Below are positions 34,810 through 47,765 of a stretch of DNA of 64,000 nucleotides, piece by piece. The stretch is from Tragulus kanchil. Its lineage: Eukaryota > Chordata > Mammalia > Artiodactyla > Tragulidae. The stretch covers positions 136,108,854 to 136,172,853 of the forward strand of contig JAIOJX010000031.1 of the NCBI GenBank assembly GCA_022376925.1. The letters run 5' to 3'. The notes beneath the pieces were generated by a model, which saw nothing but the letters and a program-made list of their open reading frames with translations, made no database searches and was not told the origin of the DNA. The number at the start of each line of letters is the position of its first letter. Position 1 is the stretch's first letter. Both the position numbers and the translations under genes were made by a program.

Positions 34810-36553
34810 GAATTAGAATCCAAAAACTAAAGGAGTAAATGAGAACAACAAATGACAAGGGCTTATTGCGTCAATATTTTTTTCTCCTAAATTCCTCCGT
34901 CCCAAAACTATTTTGCAAGCTTCTCTAGGTGAAAGATTCTGTGATTTCATGAAGAAAACATCTGGGCAAACTGAGTGAGCAAACCTGTTGAAAGTAATAT
35001 TTGAGCCACTGCTTAATATTTTGCCTGTTTGGTGGGGGTGGGGGCCACTGAGTAGCTGAAGCCTGAGTTTGCTACAAAGGATTCTCTTTATATTAGTGCC
35101 TCGGGCTGTTTGTTTCTGAAAATTTTCCCAAATGTCCTCCATAGAGAAAGTAAAGTTCAAGGAGAAGGAAATCTAAGGAAGTGGAAAAATAAGCACACGG
35201 AATAAGGGAGGTTTTATTTGCTCCTGAAGCTTATACAATTGTTCCCTTTCACTCCTCTACCCTTCCCTCTCCCTCTTCTCCAATACCTGGTTTTGTTGAG
35301 TCAGCTGCTAAGACCACAACGTGTCTGCCTCTGTTTTGAAATGTTATCAGTGCCATGTTGACCTGCAAATATGGCTTTGTGAAATGTCTTTATTCAGTCC
35401 CAATCTCCATGAATTACACTTTCGTCAAATGTGCCAGTTGCCTGTGTCCAGCTTGGCTTTGTATCACAAGTTTATCTTTAACCCACTTTGCACGTCATTT
35501 TGAAGGCTTACTAAAACATGTGCTTGTTTCTCCAGGCATACAATAGGAAACAGAATCCTGTTCATTTTAAAATCTATTTGTTAGAGCATAATTGTTTTAC
35601 AATTTTGTATTAGTTTCTGCTGTACAACAAAATGAATTAGTCATATGTATACATATGACCCCTTCCTTTTGAGCTCCTTCCCACCCCCCTCCCATCCCAC
35701 CTCTCTCGGTCCAGATTCCCTAGTTCAGGGTTTAGAGTACTAGTCACCCATCCTCCTTGTACTGGTGCCTTTAAAATAAACGCTGCATTTTCCTTCCACA
35801 CACACACACACACACACTCACACACAGACACACACTCACAGAATTAGAATCCAAAAACTAAAGGAGTAAATGAGAACAACAAATGACAAGGGCTTATTGC
35901 GTCAATATTTTTTTCTCCTAAATTCCTCCGTCCCAAAACTATTTTGCAAGCTTCTCTAGGTGAAAGATTCTGTGATTTCATGAAGAAAACATCTGGGCAA
36001 ACTGAGTGAGCAAACCTGTTGAAAGTAATATTTGAGCCACTGCTTAATATTTTGCCTGTTTGGTGGGGGTGGGGGCCACTGAGTAGCTGAAGCCTGAGTT
36101 TGCTACAAAGGATTCTCTTTATATTAGTGCCTCGGGCTGTTTGTTTCTGAAAATTTTCCCAAATGTCCTCCATAGAGAAAGTAAAGTTCAAGGAGAAGGA
36201 AATCTAAGGAAGTGGAAAAATAAGCACACGGAATAAGGGAGGTTTTATTTGCTCCTGAAGCTTATACAATTGTTCCCTTTCACTCCTCTACCCTTCCCTC
36301 TCCCTCTTCTCCAATACCTGGTTTTGTTGAGTCAGCTGCTAAGACCACAACGTGTCTGCCTCTGTTTTGAAATGTTATCAGTGCCATGTTGACCTGCAAA
36401 TATGGCTTTGTGAAATGTCTTTATTCAGTCCCAATCTCCATGAATTACACTTTCGTCAAATGTGCCAGTTGCCTGTGTCCAGCTTGGCTTTGTATCACAA
36501 GTTTATCTTTAACCCACTTTGCACGTCATTTTGAAGGCTTACTAAAACATGTG

Positions 36554-36929
36554 TCCTGGCTGTCAGGTCACCTTAACTAATATTTACTTGTCAGAGAGGC
36601 AATTTGTTCCAAAGACACTGAGACAAGGTGAAAAATCAATGAAACCCTCCCCCTAAAACTTCCCCTAAAAACTGAAACCTGACTTTTCAAAAATGACTTT
36701 CCTTATTTAGAAAGGAAAACATGAGGACCAAGAATGGGATCTGATTGGTATGTGGCAGAGAGAGAGAGAGTGGGTAGGGATGAAGAGGGAGAAACCCAAG
36801 AAAATGCCTCCACGCACCCCAGAAACAGCTCAGTAGCCATGTCTGAAATCATCAGCATTCTCAGATTTATATTGTTTCCTTCTTTAAATGTTCTTGCATG
36901 GCACAGGAAATCCTTGTGTATTTGTCTTT
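36554..36929. other. Intergenic, nothing recognised
   Basis: Contains a short GA-rich patch (36757-36772). No other feature is supported. Confidence 0.4.
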
Positions 36930-37560
36930 GTGGTAAAATGTATATAACATAAAATGTACTGTTCTGAGGATTTGTAAGTGTACAGTTGAATGGATTTAAG
37001 TACATTTTCATTATTGTGCAACCAGCACCCCCATGCATCTCCAGAACTTCCTCATCCTCCCAAGCAGAAACTCTGCCACTCTTAAATAGTAACTCCCCAC
37101 TCCACCTTTCCATCCATCCCTTGGTAACCCATTCTAATTTTTGTCTCTCAAAATTTACTCTTTTTAGTTACCTCTTATATATACAAAGTAATACAATAAC
37201 TGCCCTTTTGTGCCTGTACAATAGGCCTTTGTCCTTTATGCTTAATGTCTTTAAGTTTCATCTTTGTCATAGGGTATGTCAGAATTTTCTTCCTTTTAAA
37301 GGTTAAATAATATTCCATTATATTTTGTTTATTCATATTTTGTATCTCCATTCATTGGACATTTGGTTTGTGTCCTTTCGACTATTGTAAATAATACTGC
37401 TTTGAACACTGGTACACAAATATCTGTTCAACTTCCTGCCTGCCTTCAATTACTTTGTGCATATATCCAGAAGAAGAATTGCTGGATTATATAATTATAT
37501 GTTTATAGTTTTAAAATTTATTTTCATTTTTAAGAATATTTTGTAAACTTGTCAGTTATT
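36930..37560 (-). mobile_element. Old L1 fragment (L1M-like)
   Basis: 'tgtatataacataaaatgta', 'cattattgtgcaaccagcac', 'atctccagaacttcctcatc', 'taaataatattccatta' and 'agaagaattgctggattat' follow the order of the antisense 3' end of ancient mammalian L1. Confidence 0.85.
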
Positions 37561-37899
37561 AAAATATTGATAATACATTAAGCAGAAAGAAAGCTTAGTC
37601 ATCAATAATCCTACCACTCAAAGATAATCGTTTTTAACAATACAGGGCTCATCCTTTCAGACTTTCTAATCTACCCAAAGATCCATAAGGAAAATACATT
37701 TTAAAAATATCATTTTAATTCTCTCAGTAACCCTCTGAGGCAAATATTGTTGTCACCTCACTGGCAGGTAAGGAAACCAAGGTGAGCAGAGGCTGCAGCT
37801 GTGACTGGGGGAGTCATCTGCCATAGAGAGGTTAAGCTTGATGGTCTTCAAGCTCTCAGAAGAACCAGTAACTCAGAAATCAGGTAGAAATGAAATGGT

Positions 37900-38015
37900 T
37901 CTGTAGATGAAGAGGGTAAGGCCCAAGAAGAGATAGCACTGGTTCAAGGTCACACACCTGATTAGTGACAAGTTTGGAACCAGAATCCAGTCCCTTCCGG
38001 ATCTGGGCTTTTCCC
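37900..38015 (-). mobile_element. MIR-like fragment
   Basis: 'gatagcactggttcaaggtc' then 'acacacctgattagtgacaa' is the antisense MIR half. Confidence 0.55.
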
Positions 38016-38039
38016 ACCATGATAGTGCTCTGCCTTGCC

Positions 38040-38207
38040 CTGCGTCTGTGGTTGTCCAATTTTAGTGTACATCAGAATCTTGATTAAAGGAAAATCTCTG
38101 GGCAAAACTATTCCTGGAGTTTCAGGAGCAGCAAGTCTGGACCAAGGCTCTGGAATCTGCATTTTAAGCAAACACTCTGGGAACCACTTTAGAATCACTG
38201 GCCTAGA
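38040..38207 (+). mobile_element. MER5A-like DNA transposon remnant
   Basis: 'tttagtgtacatcagaatct', 'ggctctggaatctgcatttt' and 'ctgggaaccactttagaatc' with near-palindromic ends resemble a nonautonomous hAT-Charlie MER5A. Confidence 0.55.
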
Positions 38208-38235
38208 CTATTGTTTAGTTGCTAAGTAGTGTCTG

Positions 38236-38720
38236 GCTATTTGCCACCCACCATGGATTAAACCCATTGGGCTCTTCTGTCTTTCACTGTCTCCCAGAGT
38301 TTGCTCAAATTCATGTCCATTGAGTTGGTTATGGACAAACTATCTCATCCTCTGCTGCCCTCTTCTCCTTTTGTCTTCAGTCTTTCCCAGAACCAAGGTC
38401 TTTTCCAAAGAGTCAGCTCTTCGCATCAGGTGGCCAAAGTATTGGAGCTTCAGCTTTAGCATCAGTTCTTCCAATGAATATTCAGGGTTGCTTTCCTTTA
38501 CAATTGACTGGTTTCATCTCCTTGCTCTCTCAAGAGTCTTCTCCAGCACCACAATTCAAAAGCATCAATTCTTTGGTGCCTTCTTTACTGTCCAACTCTC
38601 TCAACTGTACACAACTACTGGGAAAACCATAGCTTTGACTCTATGGACCTTTTTTGGCAAAGTGATGTCTCTGCTTTTTAATACACTGTCTAGGTTTATC
38701 ATAGTTTTCCTTCCAAGAAG
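38236..38720 (-). mobile_element. BovB LINE fragment
   Basis: The antisense of the BovB 3' half is clear: 'cagagtttgctcaaattcat', 'ccaatgaatattcagggttg', 'gcatcaattctttggtgcc' and 'ggcaaagtgatgtctctgct'. A young SINE inserted at its inner end (38737). Confidence 0.92.
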
Positions 38721-39051
38721 CAAGTCAAGGTATTTGGTTTTTTGGGAGGGGAGGGGTGGGGAAGGAGGGGGGTGGACAGGCCACTTCTATTGGTCTTTCA
38801 TTTATCTATTTTCATCCATCTTTGTTCTTTGGCCCATGTGGGCCTCCCATCGCAGTGGCCTCTGTTGTCACAGAGCACTGGCTCTGGGTGCATGCGCTCC
38901 AGAACTCCGGCTTGGTAATAGGACACATCGGTCCAGCCGCTCCGCGGCATGTGGGATCTTCTCAGACCAGGGATGGAACTGGCACCCCTTGCACTGCAAG
39001 GTGGTGCCCTTACCCACTGAACCACCAGGGAAGCCCAAGTCAAGGTATTTG
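38721..39051 (-). mobile_element. Lineage-type tRNA SINE with 16-bp target-site duplication
   Basis: The SINE (about 38737-39035, minus) is bracketed by the perfect direct repeat 'caagtcaaggtatttg' at 38721-38736 and 39036-39051. Its head at the right is 'gggcttccctggtggttcag' on the minus strand. The target-site duplication proves a real L1-mediated insertion and gives exact element limits. Confidence 0.95.
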
Positions 39052-39429
39052 ATTTAATTTCTACCAGCTTCCCAAGAGTCTTTGGGAGTAAAGGACTAAA
39101 AGTTACCCTTGAGTCACCCAATCATCCAGTTCAAGTATGATCTGACATTCTAAGAGGTCATCTGCCTCTCCCTGCAGCCTTACAGTGCTCATCTGCTTTT
39201 CTAGGAAGACCCTCTCATTTTCTGTTTTGCTCTGTGGTTACTTATGAAGGCCTCTCATCATCCTCTCTGAGTGGACAGCCCTAATTGATTCCAAGGACTG
39301 GCTGAACTGCACTCTCGGGAGCTGCCTTTTCCACACTTAACCATGAGCTGCCTGTCTCCTGCTGGACTGAGAGTACTTTGAAAGCACAGATCTTGTAGAA
39401 TCAACTTCCACATTCATTCAACAAAAATT

Positions 39430-39730
39430 TACTGAGAACCTTCTTTAATTTTTTTAAATTTTGGCATCTTTTATTGGTTTTCTGTTTATTTGGTTTCATC
39501 CATCTTTATCCTTTGGCCTGTGTGGGCCTCCCATTGCAGTGGCCTCTCATTGCAGAGCACCAGCTCTGGGGGCATGTGCCCCAGAGCACTGGCTCCTAAT
39601 TGGACACACCAGTCCAGCCGCTCCACGGCATGTGGAATCTTCCTGGGCCATGGATCAAACTGGTACCCCTTGCACTGCAAGGTGGACTCTTTACCCACTG
39701 AACCACCAGGGAAGCCCTACTGAGAACCTT
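39430..39730 (-). mobile_element. Lineage-type tRNA SINE with 13-bp target-site duplication
   Basis: Direct repeats 'tactgagaacctt' at 39430-39442 and 39718-39730 flank a minus-strand SINE of the same family as 38737. The left end is T-rich (tail) and the right end has the head. Confidence 0.93.
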
Positions 39731-42700
39731 TTTGTGCGAGGTATTGTACCAAGTATTATATCAGGTTCTGGGGATGCAGAATAGACTGTCTACTTCCCAT
39801 CACTGGCACTTGAGTCCAGGCTAACCCTGGACCTTATTCCTGTATCCTCCATCCCGCTCCTCCAATCCATCGTCCATTCAGCAGAATTTAACACATAAAT
39901 ATAACCATGTCATACTCATATTTTTAAGCCTACCAGGGACTTCTTGTTCTTAAGGTGAAAACCAAAATTTTTACATGTAGGACCTGGCCTGCCTGTCCTA
40001 CCACAGCTCACCTCTGAACCCTGTCTTCCAGTCTTACCCCTCCATGTCTGAACTGCAGTCACCCTAGACTTCTTGGAGTTCTTCAGATCTCTCAGCCTCC
40101 AGCGATCCCTAACCTGGGATGCTGTCTGCCTCCCACCAACACTGAGGTGGAGTGTGAGGTACAAGATGAACTTTTAAGAATCCACTCCTGTAAGATGAAG
40201 CAGGAGGAAGCATTAATCAGGCAGAGAAAGAAAAACCATCATGCAAGCCTGCCAGAGCTTCAGCCAGCATCTTGGGGAAGCCCTGGAGCAAATAGTACTC
40301 CAGCATGTCCCACGAGTTTCTGCAGTTACCGTGTGATAGTGACCTCAGGCAAGCCAGTTCTGTGCAAGTGCTATGAAAGGCTGTCTGCTGACTGCACTCA
40401 TTGGTTGGAAACAAGTTCCCCCTTGGCAGGTGAGGGCACATCTCTGTGCCTACCTCACCTGCTAGTATTGGTATCCCTAATCATCCTGCCAGGCAGCTTC
40501 AGTTTGCAGACCATTTCCTCTGGGAAACCTTTGCTCAGACCTTTGGGTTATAAGTGCTTGTAAATCACCTCAGCAGTTATCACAGTTTGTAATCATGGTT
40601 GCGTGTACAAGTATCTAATCAACACCTGCCTTCCCTAAGAAACTCTGTTTTCTGTATCGGCAAGGATGATCTGTGAGACTCACCATAGACCCAGAGTTCA
40701 GCCAGTACCTGGCACCTCGTAGGTGCCCAGTAGAAACCTGCTGAGGAAAGGACTAAAAACTGCTATCATGTCTTGCTCACATATGATTCCCTTAACTGTG
40801 GGTCATCAAGAGCTTGCTGTGCATTTAGAACTCTCAGCTAGCTCACAGGGAGGGCATTTATGATCATTTCAACCAGGTTTTATCTTTAATATTTAGGTGC
40901 CTGCCTCCCACCTCACCCTGACCTGGCCTAGAAGAGAAAATAAAGGCAGAATTTACACTGTTACCACCATCATCATCACAACCATCACCCAAAAGCATTT
41001 GAAGAACTCCATGTGTTGCATGGGTAGCTTAAATTTCCAGCCCAGAGAGCTACATAAGCCCACTTCCTGCATGTATGGGCCACAGCGCTTGGTGAGGAAT
41101 TGCGCTTCCTGCTCTATACTTAACTGTGCCACCTGAACAAGTCACTTAATCTCTCTGAACCCCATTTGTAAAATGGGGATAACGTCTGTCCTTTCTCTTT
41201 CATTGATGTCTATCAGGTTAACATGCAGCGATAGACAAGACACTGTTCTGCAAATTAAAAAGTGTTCACAGGAAAGCACGGGGCTTCACAGACTGAAATC
41301 TTGACAGGTTGGCAAAAGATATTTTTGGAACACTCTTGTTTTCTACAATAATGACGTGAGAGCCCACGTAGTTGGGCTGTGTGCTGGGAGGTTCCTCAGT
41401 TGTACAAACGGATTTGTGCTCATCTCAATTCACCCTGCCTCCCAGTCCACTGTCCTTCTGACCAGGGGTGGAGATAGCAGGAAGGGACTGTGTTTACAGC
41501 CTATGCAGGTCAAGGTTAAGTGCGCTTTGGGGAGGTGGAGAGTCACGTGTGGGTGTGTATCTCCCCAGGTGGGCAGAGCAGGTAAGAATAGAACAGGTAG
41601 CGGAGTCCTTACCTGAAGACTGTATACCTGTCCATTGAGATAAGAGGCTGGGAAGCAGCTAGTGCAGATGTAGGTGCTGGGGGTGAACCAATGATGAAAA
41701 GCCATTGACTGGTCAACCCAGGTTGCTAACATAGGAATACTCAGCGCCACCTTTTGTTTCTGTTGCTCTCTCCAGCCCTCTTTCCCCTTCATTGGCAGTT
41801 TATTCAATCATAGTACATGACAGTTTCTTGACAAAGAGGAACAAGAGTGATCCACAGCACTAGGTTCCAAACTGTTGACTTTTACAGTTAGCTCACTGAA
41901 CTTTCCCCACAGTCCCATGAGGTAAGGTGTGTTGTCCCATTTCACAGATGGGGAACCACAACTTACAAGGGCTAAGTAACACACTCAGCCAAGTGACTAT
42001 ATACATGTATATATGCATATGTAATACCTATATTCAGTATAGGTATACCAGATTTTCTAGTACCTTCTGCCTTATACTTCTGTGTTTTAAGTGCCCCCCG
42101 CTCCACTTGCACAAATGTAATGTGAGTGGGTGTGTTTGTTGGGGCGAGGGAGCTCTAGACTGTTTAACTGCCTGAAAACCCCTAGACACAGAATTTCCAA
42201 GCCCCGGAGGAACCTTGGAGGTCAATCCAACTTATTTCGTCGACAGAGAATCTGAGGCCCTAAGAGGGGAAGTGACATTTCCACATTCTTTCTGTTGATT
42301 TCGGTGTCTCAGTACAGGTGTCTCTCATTCCTGCTCTTGCCTTGCATTTACTTTGGGTAAAAGCCAGGATGCCTTTGCCCGTAGGTACCTTTGCCAAAAA
42401 AAGAAAAAAAAAGCTGCCATGAGCTGAGCATTCATTCTCCAACAAACGTTTACTGAGTGCTTACTATATGCTAAGAACACCCAAAGATTGTGTGAATACG
42501 TGTGAAAACGACGAACAAGAAAAAAGCTGCCCCTGCCTTCTGGAGCTTACATTGTTAATGGGGAAGCCAGGAGAAAAATATCTAAATTTCTGATGCTAGA
42601 AAGGAAATTAAAAGAGGTAACAGGAAGTGACTGGGTAGTGTTTCAAATAGAGTTGTCGGGAAGCCTGAACACCTGATATATACCACGACAATCACACACG

Positions 42701-42980
42701 ACAATCCTTAGACGTCGTGAGCTGTGATTCTTTGGACAAGGAAATTGACGTAGTGAAGGGCAAAAGTGGCAGTCGAGCCTCAAACTCCTAGCCCACCAGC
42801 CCCACCCCCGCTTCCTACCAGCCCCTGTTGAGCGGCCACCGCCAACGTCGAGCCCTGGATGATGAAACTTGGGGCGAGGACTGCACCATCTCTCAGCCTA
42901 TGTCCGCAGATGTAGGGGGAAGGGGTGGAGGTGGGGGGTAATGCACGATGCGCTTCAGGAAGAAGCACCAGGTAGCTCTA
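39731..42980. other. Upstream intergenic DNA of GPT2
   Basis: Mostly single-copy sequence. MIR remnants lie at about 41095-41215 (+, 'tgaacaagtcacttaatctc' and 'ccatttgtaaaatggggata') and 41880-41990 (-, 'catttcacagatggggaac'). Open frames such as 40147-40563 lack splice or promoter context and were not accepted. No neighbouring gene was recognised. Confidence 0.55.
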
Positions 42981-43128
42981 AATTCGCAGAAAGCTGCGAG
43001 GACAGCCCCCGACAGACCCCCTCCCAGTCCGCCAACCCTTCGACCAGACAAAGAGCCCGCCCAGCCCATAGCAGAGCCAGACCCTCGCTCCCGCCTCCAG
43101 CCCGGCCCCCAAATCAGGCTAGCGCGGG

Positions 43129-43149
43129 GCACTGTGGGAGCTGTAGTTC
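43129..43149 (-). promoter_or_regulatory. ZNF143/THAP11-type motif
   Basis: Minus strand reads 'gaactacagctcccacagtg', close to the ACTACAAnTCCCAGnATGC consensus common in housekeeping CpG promoters. It is a single motif match by eye. Confidence 0.55.
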
Positions 43150-43177
43150 ATCTAGCTCGTCACACCCGTTCTGAAAA

Positions 43178-43447
43178 ATGGCCGAGGAACTACAAGGCCC
43201 AGGAGCCAGCGGGCAGGTCCGGGCGGACTCGCCGGTTGTGGGTGTGCGAGCGCAAGGGGCAGAGCGGTGCGTGCGGGAGCTGGGATGCGGCTGCAGGCGC
43301 CCGAGGCGAGGAGCAGTTCAGGCGCGCTCTCTAGCCGGACTAGACGAGAGGGTGGTGGCCAGGCGGCGACAGGCACGTTGCATGCGTGCTTTGGGCGCAG
43401 CCTTTGCAAAACCGGGTTGTGCACTGTTTTGGCTCTGCAACGACTAG
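43178..43447 (+). other. Possible upstream open reading frame in the GPT2 5' region
   Basis: An ATG with A at -3 and G at +4 opens an 89-codon frame rich in Arg and Ala, ending at a TAG 171 bases before the GPT2 start codon. It is out of the GPT2 exon's immediate context and may be partly spliced out. No known protein was recognised. It could dampen translation if transcribed, or be a chance frame in CpG-rich DNA. Confidence 0.3.
43188..43207 (+). promoter_or_regulatory. Second ZNF143-like motif
   Basis: 'aactacaaggcccaggagcc' resembles the same consensus on the opposite strand, 39 bases from the first. It is weaker because two positions differ. Confidence 0.4.
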
Positions 43448-43513
43448 GTGCAGGGTCCGAGTCGCCGGGGGATGGGCACCCGTCCCTGAAGCCAGACTGG
43501 CACCTCTCGCTGA

Positions 43514-43930
<417 letters not shown>

Positions 43931-45566
43931 TAGAGTAGCAGCTGTCCCCTACAGGGGGCCGCCCGCTGGACTTCCTCCATCCACGTGGCCAGCTCTTCAT
44001 TCGGCCAGTCTTGGCTAACACAAGAGAAAGCCCTCTCCTCTCCCTCCACTGCCTAGTGCCCCGCACCTGGCACAGAGTAAGGCCTTCAGATACGGTTCAC
44101 TTGTTGAATTCATCAGCTATAATTGAGCGGCCCTTAGTGCCAGGCACTGCCTGCTATGTGGCTGTCCTACTCGCATGGAACCAAGATCCACTGAGGGGTG
44201 AGGGTGAGGACAGCAGGCAGTAAAGAAATAAACAAGAGTTTCAGAGATCACGTTAGGTACCAGAGATGCATTGAAGGCTCCGGAGGGACTTGGGTGTTCT
44301 CCCGAAGCCTTTTCTCTCTCTGTCTGAGACCTTTTGGGTTATTCTGCTAGTAATGATTCCCTGACAAAAGTGGAGGTGTCGAGGAGGGTGCTGCACACTT
44401 CCTTCCCTTTGGGGAACCTTTGAAACCTTGACTAATAGCCATTTTTCTCTGAAGATAGTCACACCCGGTGGGTAGCTGGTGCTTGGGTCTTTGGGGCCTT
44501 GGCCGGGTGGCCCTGGGACTTTCTTCCTCCTGGCCGACTGAGATCGTGAGTTCCCAGCTGCGTATAAAGTGATCACACGCCAGGTAGTGATTTCTGTTCC
44601 ACCGCAGTGAGAGTGGCTGGGGTCGGTGAAAGAAATACCCCTGTAGCTTACCAGAGTCCCAACCCTGGCGGAATTCAGCAGGCAGAGTCAAGAAGAGCAA
44701 TGTAAAAAATGTATACACTCCTAAGATTTATAAGAGTGGCTGACATAGTCGCCCAGCTGCTTGCTCAAGATAGTCTAACCCAAAAGGCGGAGGGTTCTTT
44801 GGTCTCGCTCTCACAGGCGCCAGAACTGAATGTCCTGGGAGTCAGTTGGTCACTCACGGGTCCTTGAATCCCTGGGAAGAAGCCGTGGTGGGGCTGTGAC
44901 AATAACATGGGGACTCTGAGGTGTTTGATGAGCTCATGGCTGTGGGGACCGTATTGGGACACCAGTTCTGCTGACTCAAAACAGTGAGTTGAAGAAGTCA
45001 GAGTCCAGCGTCTCCCTTTGACTCCTTGCAGGGCTAAGTTTAAAGCTTGGCCCTTGGAAGGCTGGCTCGGTGTCTGTGCCTCTCTGTGCCTCCTCGTCCC
45101 AAAGACGGACTGCAGGCAAGGAGTTCTGCTCCTTGTTGTACCTGGCAGACTGGAGCTGGCCCTCCTTGAGACAACAGTCTCCCTGTTAAAGCTGAGATTC
45201 AATTGTTTATCACTTTACAACTGATGTCTCTGGTTCCAGAGCTGGTAGGGGTTCCAAGGATTATCTCTAATTTTTGTTAAATCGCAGCTTGGCTGTGGAC
45301 TCCATGAAGTCTGAGGATGATTAGAACAGAAGGGGATACTGTCTTACCCTCAGGCAACTGATTGCCCCATTGTTCTCTGGGCCTGAACTTGTCTTCCTTC
45401 AATTCTTTAAGGATTGGGTTTTTTTTTTTTTTTTTTTTTTTAGAAGGCAGTGAAAATGTGAGCGTAATTCCAAGTGGAAGGATGGCTGTGAGCAAAGGCA
45501 AGGTTGGGAAGTTCTGGGCATTTAGGGGAAGGAATTAGTCCTGTTCGGGGAGCCCTGTCTGGCAGA

Positions 45567-47765
45567 GGGATATGGTAAATGAATTAGGTGAAAAGGGCGA
45601 CTGGAGTCTTGTGTGCTGGGCTTCAGACTTTATAGTGCAAAGTGTGGTGTATGGTGGGGAAGCAAGAAGGTGTTCCAACAGGATATGGCTCCATCATTGA
45701 GGCAGAGAAATTTTGTGGTCATTTGGGCTAGAAGCACACTGTGACTTCTAGGACAGATGGCCCCACTGCTATGTCCTATCCATGTTTATGTTGAGATATT
45801 CTTTCTGTCCATCTACATTCTTTGGTCCTTTCGTTCAAATTCATTCTCTCTTGCTCTCATTTCACTTAATTGAGTCTCAGATGCCTGATTCTTGGTGCCG
45901 GACGTCATAGCCCCAGGCAAGCCAGTATAGCCTTGCTGAAACCTTTCATCCTTGAAAGACAGCCTCTCCCTTTTGCCAGCTTAAACCAGGCATCTTCTGA
46001 GAGTCAAATTTTCTCAGTCTTTTTTTTTTGCTTGGCTTTGCCGAGTTTCAGTTTTTTTACCTCCCTTTAGAACTCTTTTTTTTTTTTTTAAAGATTTATT
46101 TATTTATTTATTTTGGGCGGGGGTCGGGTTGGGGAGGGAGGGAAGTGGGCGGGCCACTTCTATTGGTCTTTCATTTCTGTATTTTCATCGTCTTTGTTCT
46201 TTGGCTCCTGTGAGCCTCCCATCGCGGTGGCGTCGGTCGTCGCAGAGCGCCGGCTCTGGGCGCAGGTGCTCCAGAGCTCCGGCTCGGTAATTGGACACAT
46301 GGATTCAGCCGCTCCGCGGCACGTGGGATCTTCCCAGGCCAGGGATGGAACCGTCGCCCCTTGCACTGCAAGGCAGTGTCCTTACCCACTGGACCACCAG
46401 GGGAAGCCCTAGAACTCTTAATGATCCAAACTGGATTGATGTTCTTTTAAAGGGTTTGATTTGGTTAGAGATGGGATATGGAGGCAAGTTGAGTGACTTC
46501 TGGACTTGGTTTCCCTAGTCTGTAAAAGAAGAGAAGTGGTCTGGTGGGCCCAGGGTTTCCCAAGCCCTGACTTTTGTGCCTCTTTGTTCATGTGAAGGCC
46601 TTATACTGCCTTATGGAACCACTTCGCCCGGTGCTCTGTTAACGTCCTGGCTGTTTGGCTGGACAGGGATATGGTAAATGAATTAGGTGAAAAGGGCGAC
46701 TGGAGTCTTGTGTGCTGGGCTTCAGACTTTATAGTGCAAAGTGTGGTGTATGGTGGGGAAGCAAGAAGGTGTTCCAACAGGATATGGCTCCATCATTGAG
46801 GCAGAGAAATTTTGTGGTCATTTGGGCTAGAAGCACACTGTGACTTCTAGGACAGATGGCCCCACTGCTATGTCCTATCCATGTTTATGTTGAGATATTC
46901 TTTCTGTCCATCTACATTCTTTGGTCCTTTCGTTCAAATTCATTCTCTCTTGCTCTCATTTCACTTAATTGAGTCTCAGATGCCTGATTCTTGGTGCCGG
47001 ACGTCATAGCCCCAGGCAAGCCAGTATAGCCTTGCTGAAACCTTTCATCCTTGAAAGACAGCCTCTCCCTTTTGCCAGCTTAAACCAGGCATCTTCTGAG
47101 AGTCAAATTTTCTCAGTCTTTTTTTTTTGCTTGGCTTTGCCGAGTTTCAGTTTTTTTACCTCCCTTTAGAACTCTTTTTTTTTTTTTTAAAGATTTATTT
47201 ATTTATTTATTTTGGGCGGGGGTCGGGTTGGGGAGGGAGGGAAGTGGGCGGGCCACTTCTATTGGTCTTTCATTTCTGTATTTTCATCGTCTTTGTTCTT
47301 TGGCTCCTGTGAGCCTCCCATCGCGGTGGCGTCGGTCGTCGCAGAGCGCCGGCTCTGGGCGCAGGTGCTCCAGAGCTCCGGCTCGGTAATTGGACACATG
47401 GATTCAGCCGCTCCGCGGCACGTGGGATCTTCCCAGGCCAGGGATGGAACCGTCGCCCCTTGCACTGCAAGGCAGTGTCCTTACCCACTGGACCACCAGG
47501 GGAAGCCCTAGAACTCTTAATGATCCAAACTGGATTGATGTTCTTTTAAAGGGTTTGATTTGGTTAGAGATGGGATATGGAGGCAAGTTGAGTGACTTCT
47601 GGACTTGGTTTCCCTAGTCTGTAAAAGAAGAGAAGTGGTCTGGTGGGCCCAGGGTTTCCCAAGCCCTGACTTTTGTGCCTCTTTGTTCATGTGAAGGCCT
47701 TATACTGCCTTATGGAACCACTTCGCCCGGTGCTCTGTTAACGTCCTGGCTGTTTGGCTGGACAG
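45567..47765. repeat. Tandem duplication K in GPT2 intron 1 (offset 1099)
   Basis: Copy 1 is 45567-46665 and copy 2 is 46666-47765. They abut directly with 'ggga' shared at the joint and no difference found by eye. The duplicated block carries a SINE together with its target-site duplication. Confidence 0.96.
46068..46419 (-). mobile_element. Lineage-type tRNA SINE with target-site duplication (repeated at 47167-47518)
   Basis: Direct repeats 'tagaactctt' at 46068-46077 and 46410-46419 bracket a full-length minus-strand element with tail 'aaagatttatttatttattt' at the left, G-rich '(g)gggtcgggttggggagg', and the head 'ggaccaccaggggaagccc' at the right. CpGs are largely intact ('catcgcggtggcgtcggtcg'). 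The second occurrence (47167-47518) is due to duplication K. Confidence 0.95.

Larger units (their letters stand above)
34490..36553. repeat. Tandem duplication J (offset 1031)
   Basis: Copy 1 is 34490-35520 and copy 2 is 35521 to about 36551, with 'acatgtg'-type microhomology at the joint. Differences cluster at the first 40 bases of the copies ('agattccttttcttttt' versus 'agaatcctgttcatttt') plus one T/C change at 34750 versus 35781. It is the shortest offset in the series. Confidence 0.95.

Noticed and set aside
38320..39057. 245-codon plus-strand open frame
   Set aside because: It lies antisense across a BovB fragment and a minus-strand SINE; the protein is a chance translation of repeats.
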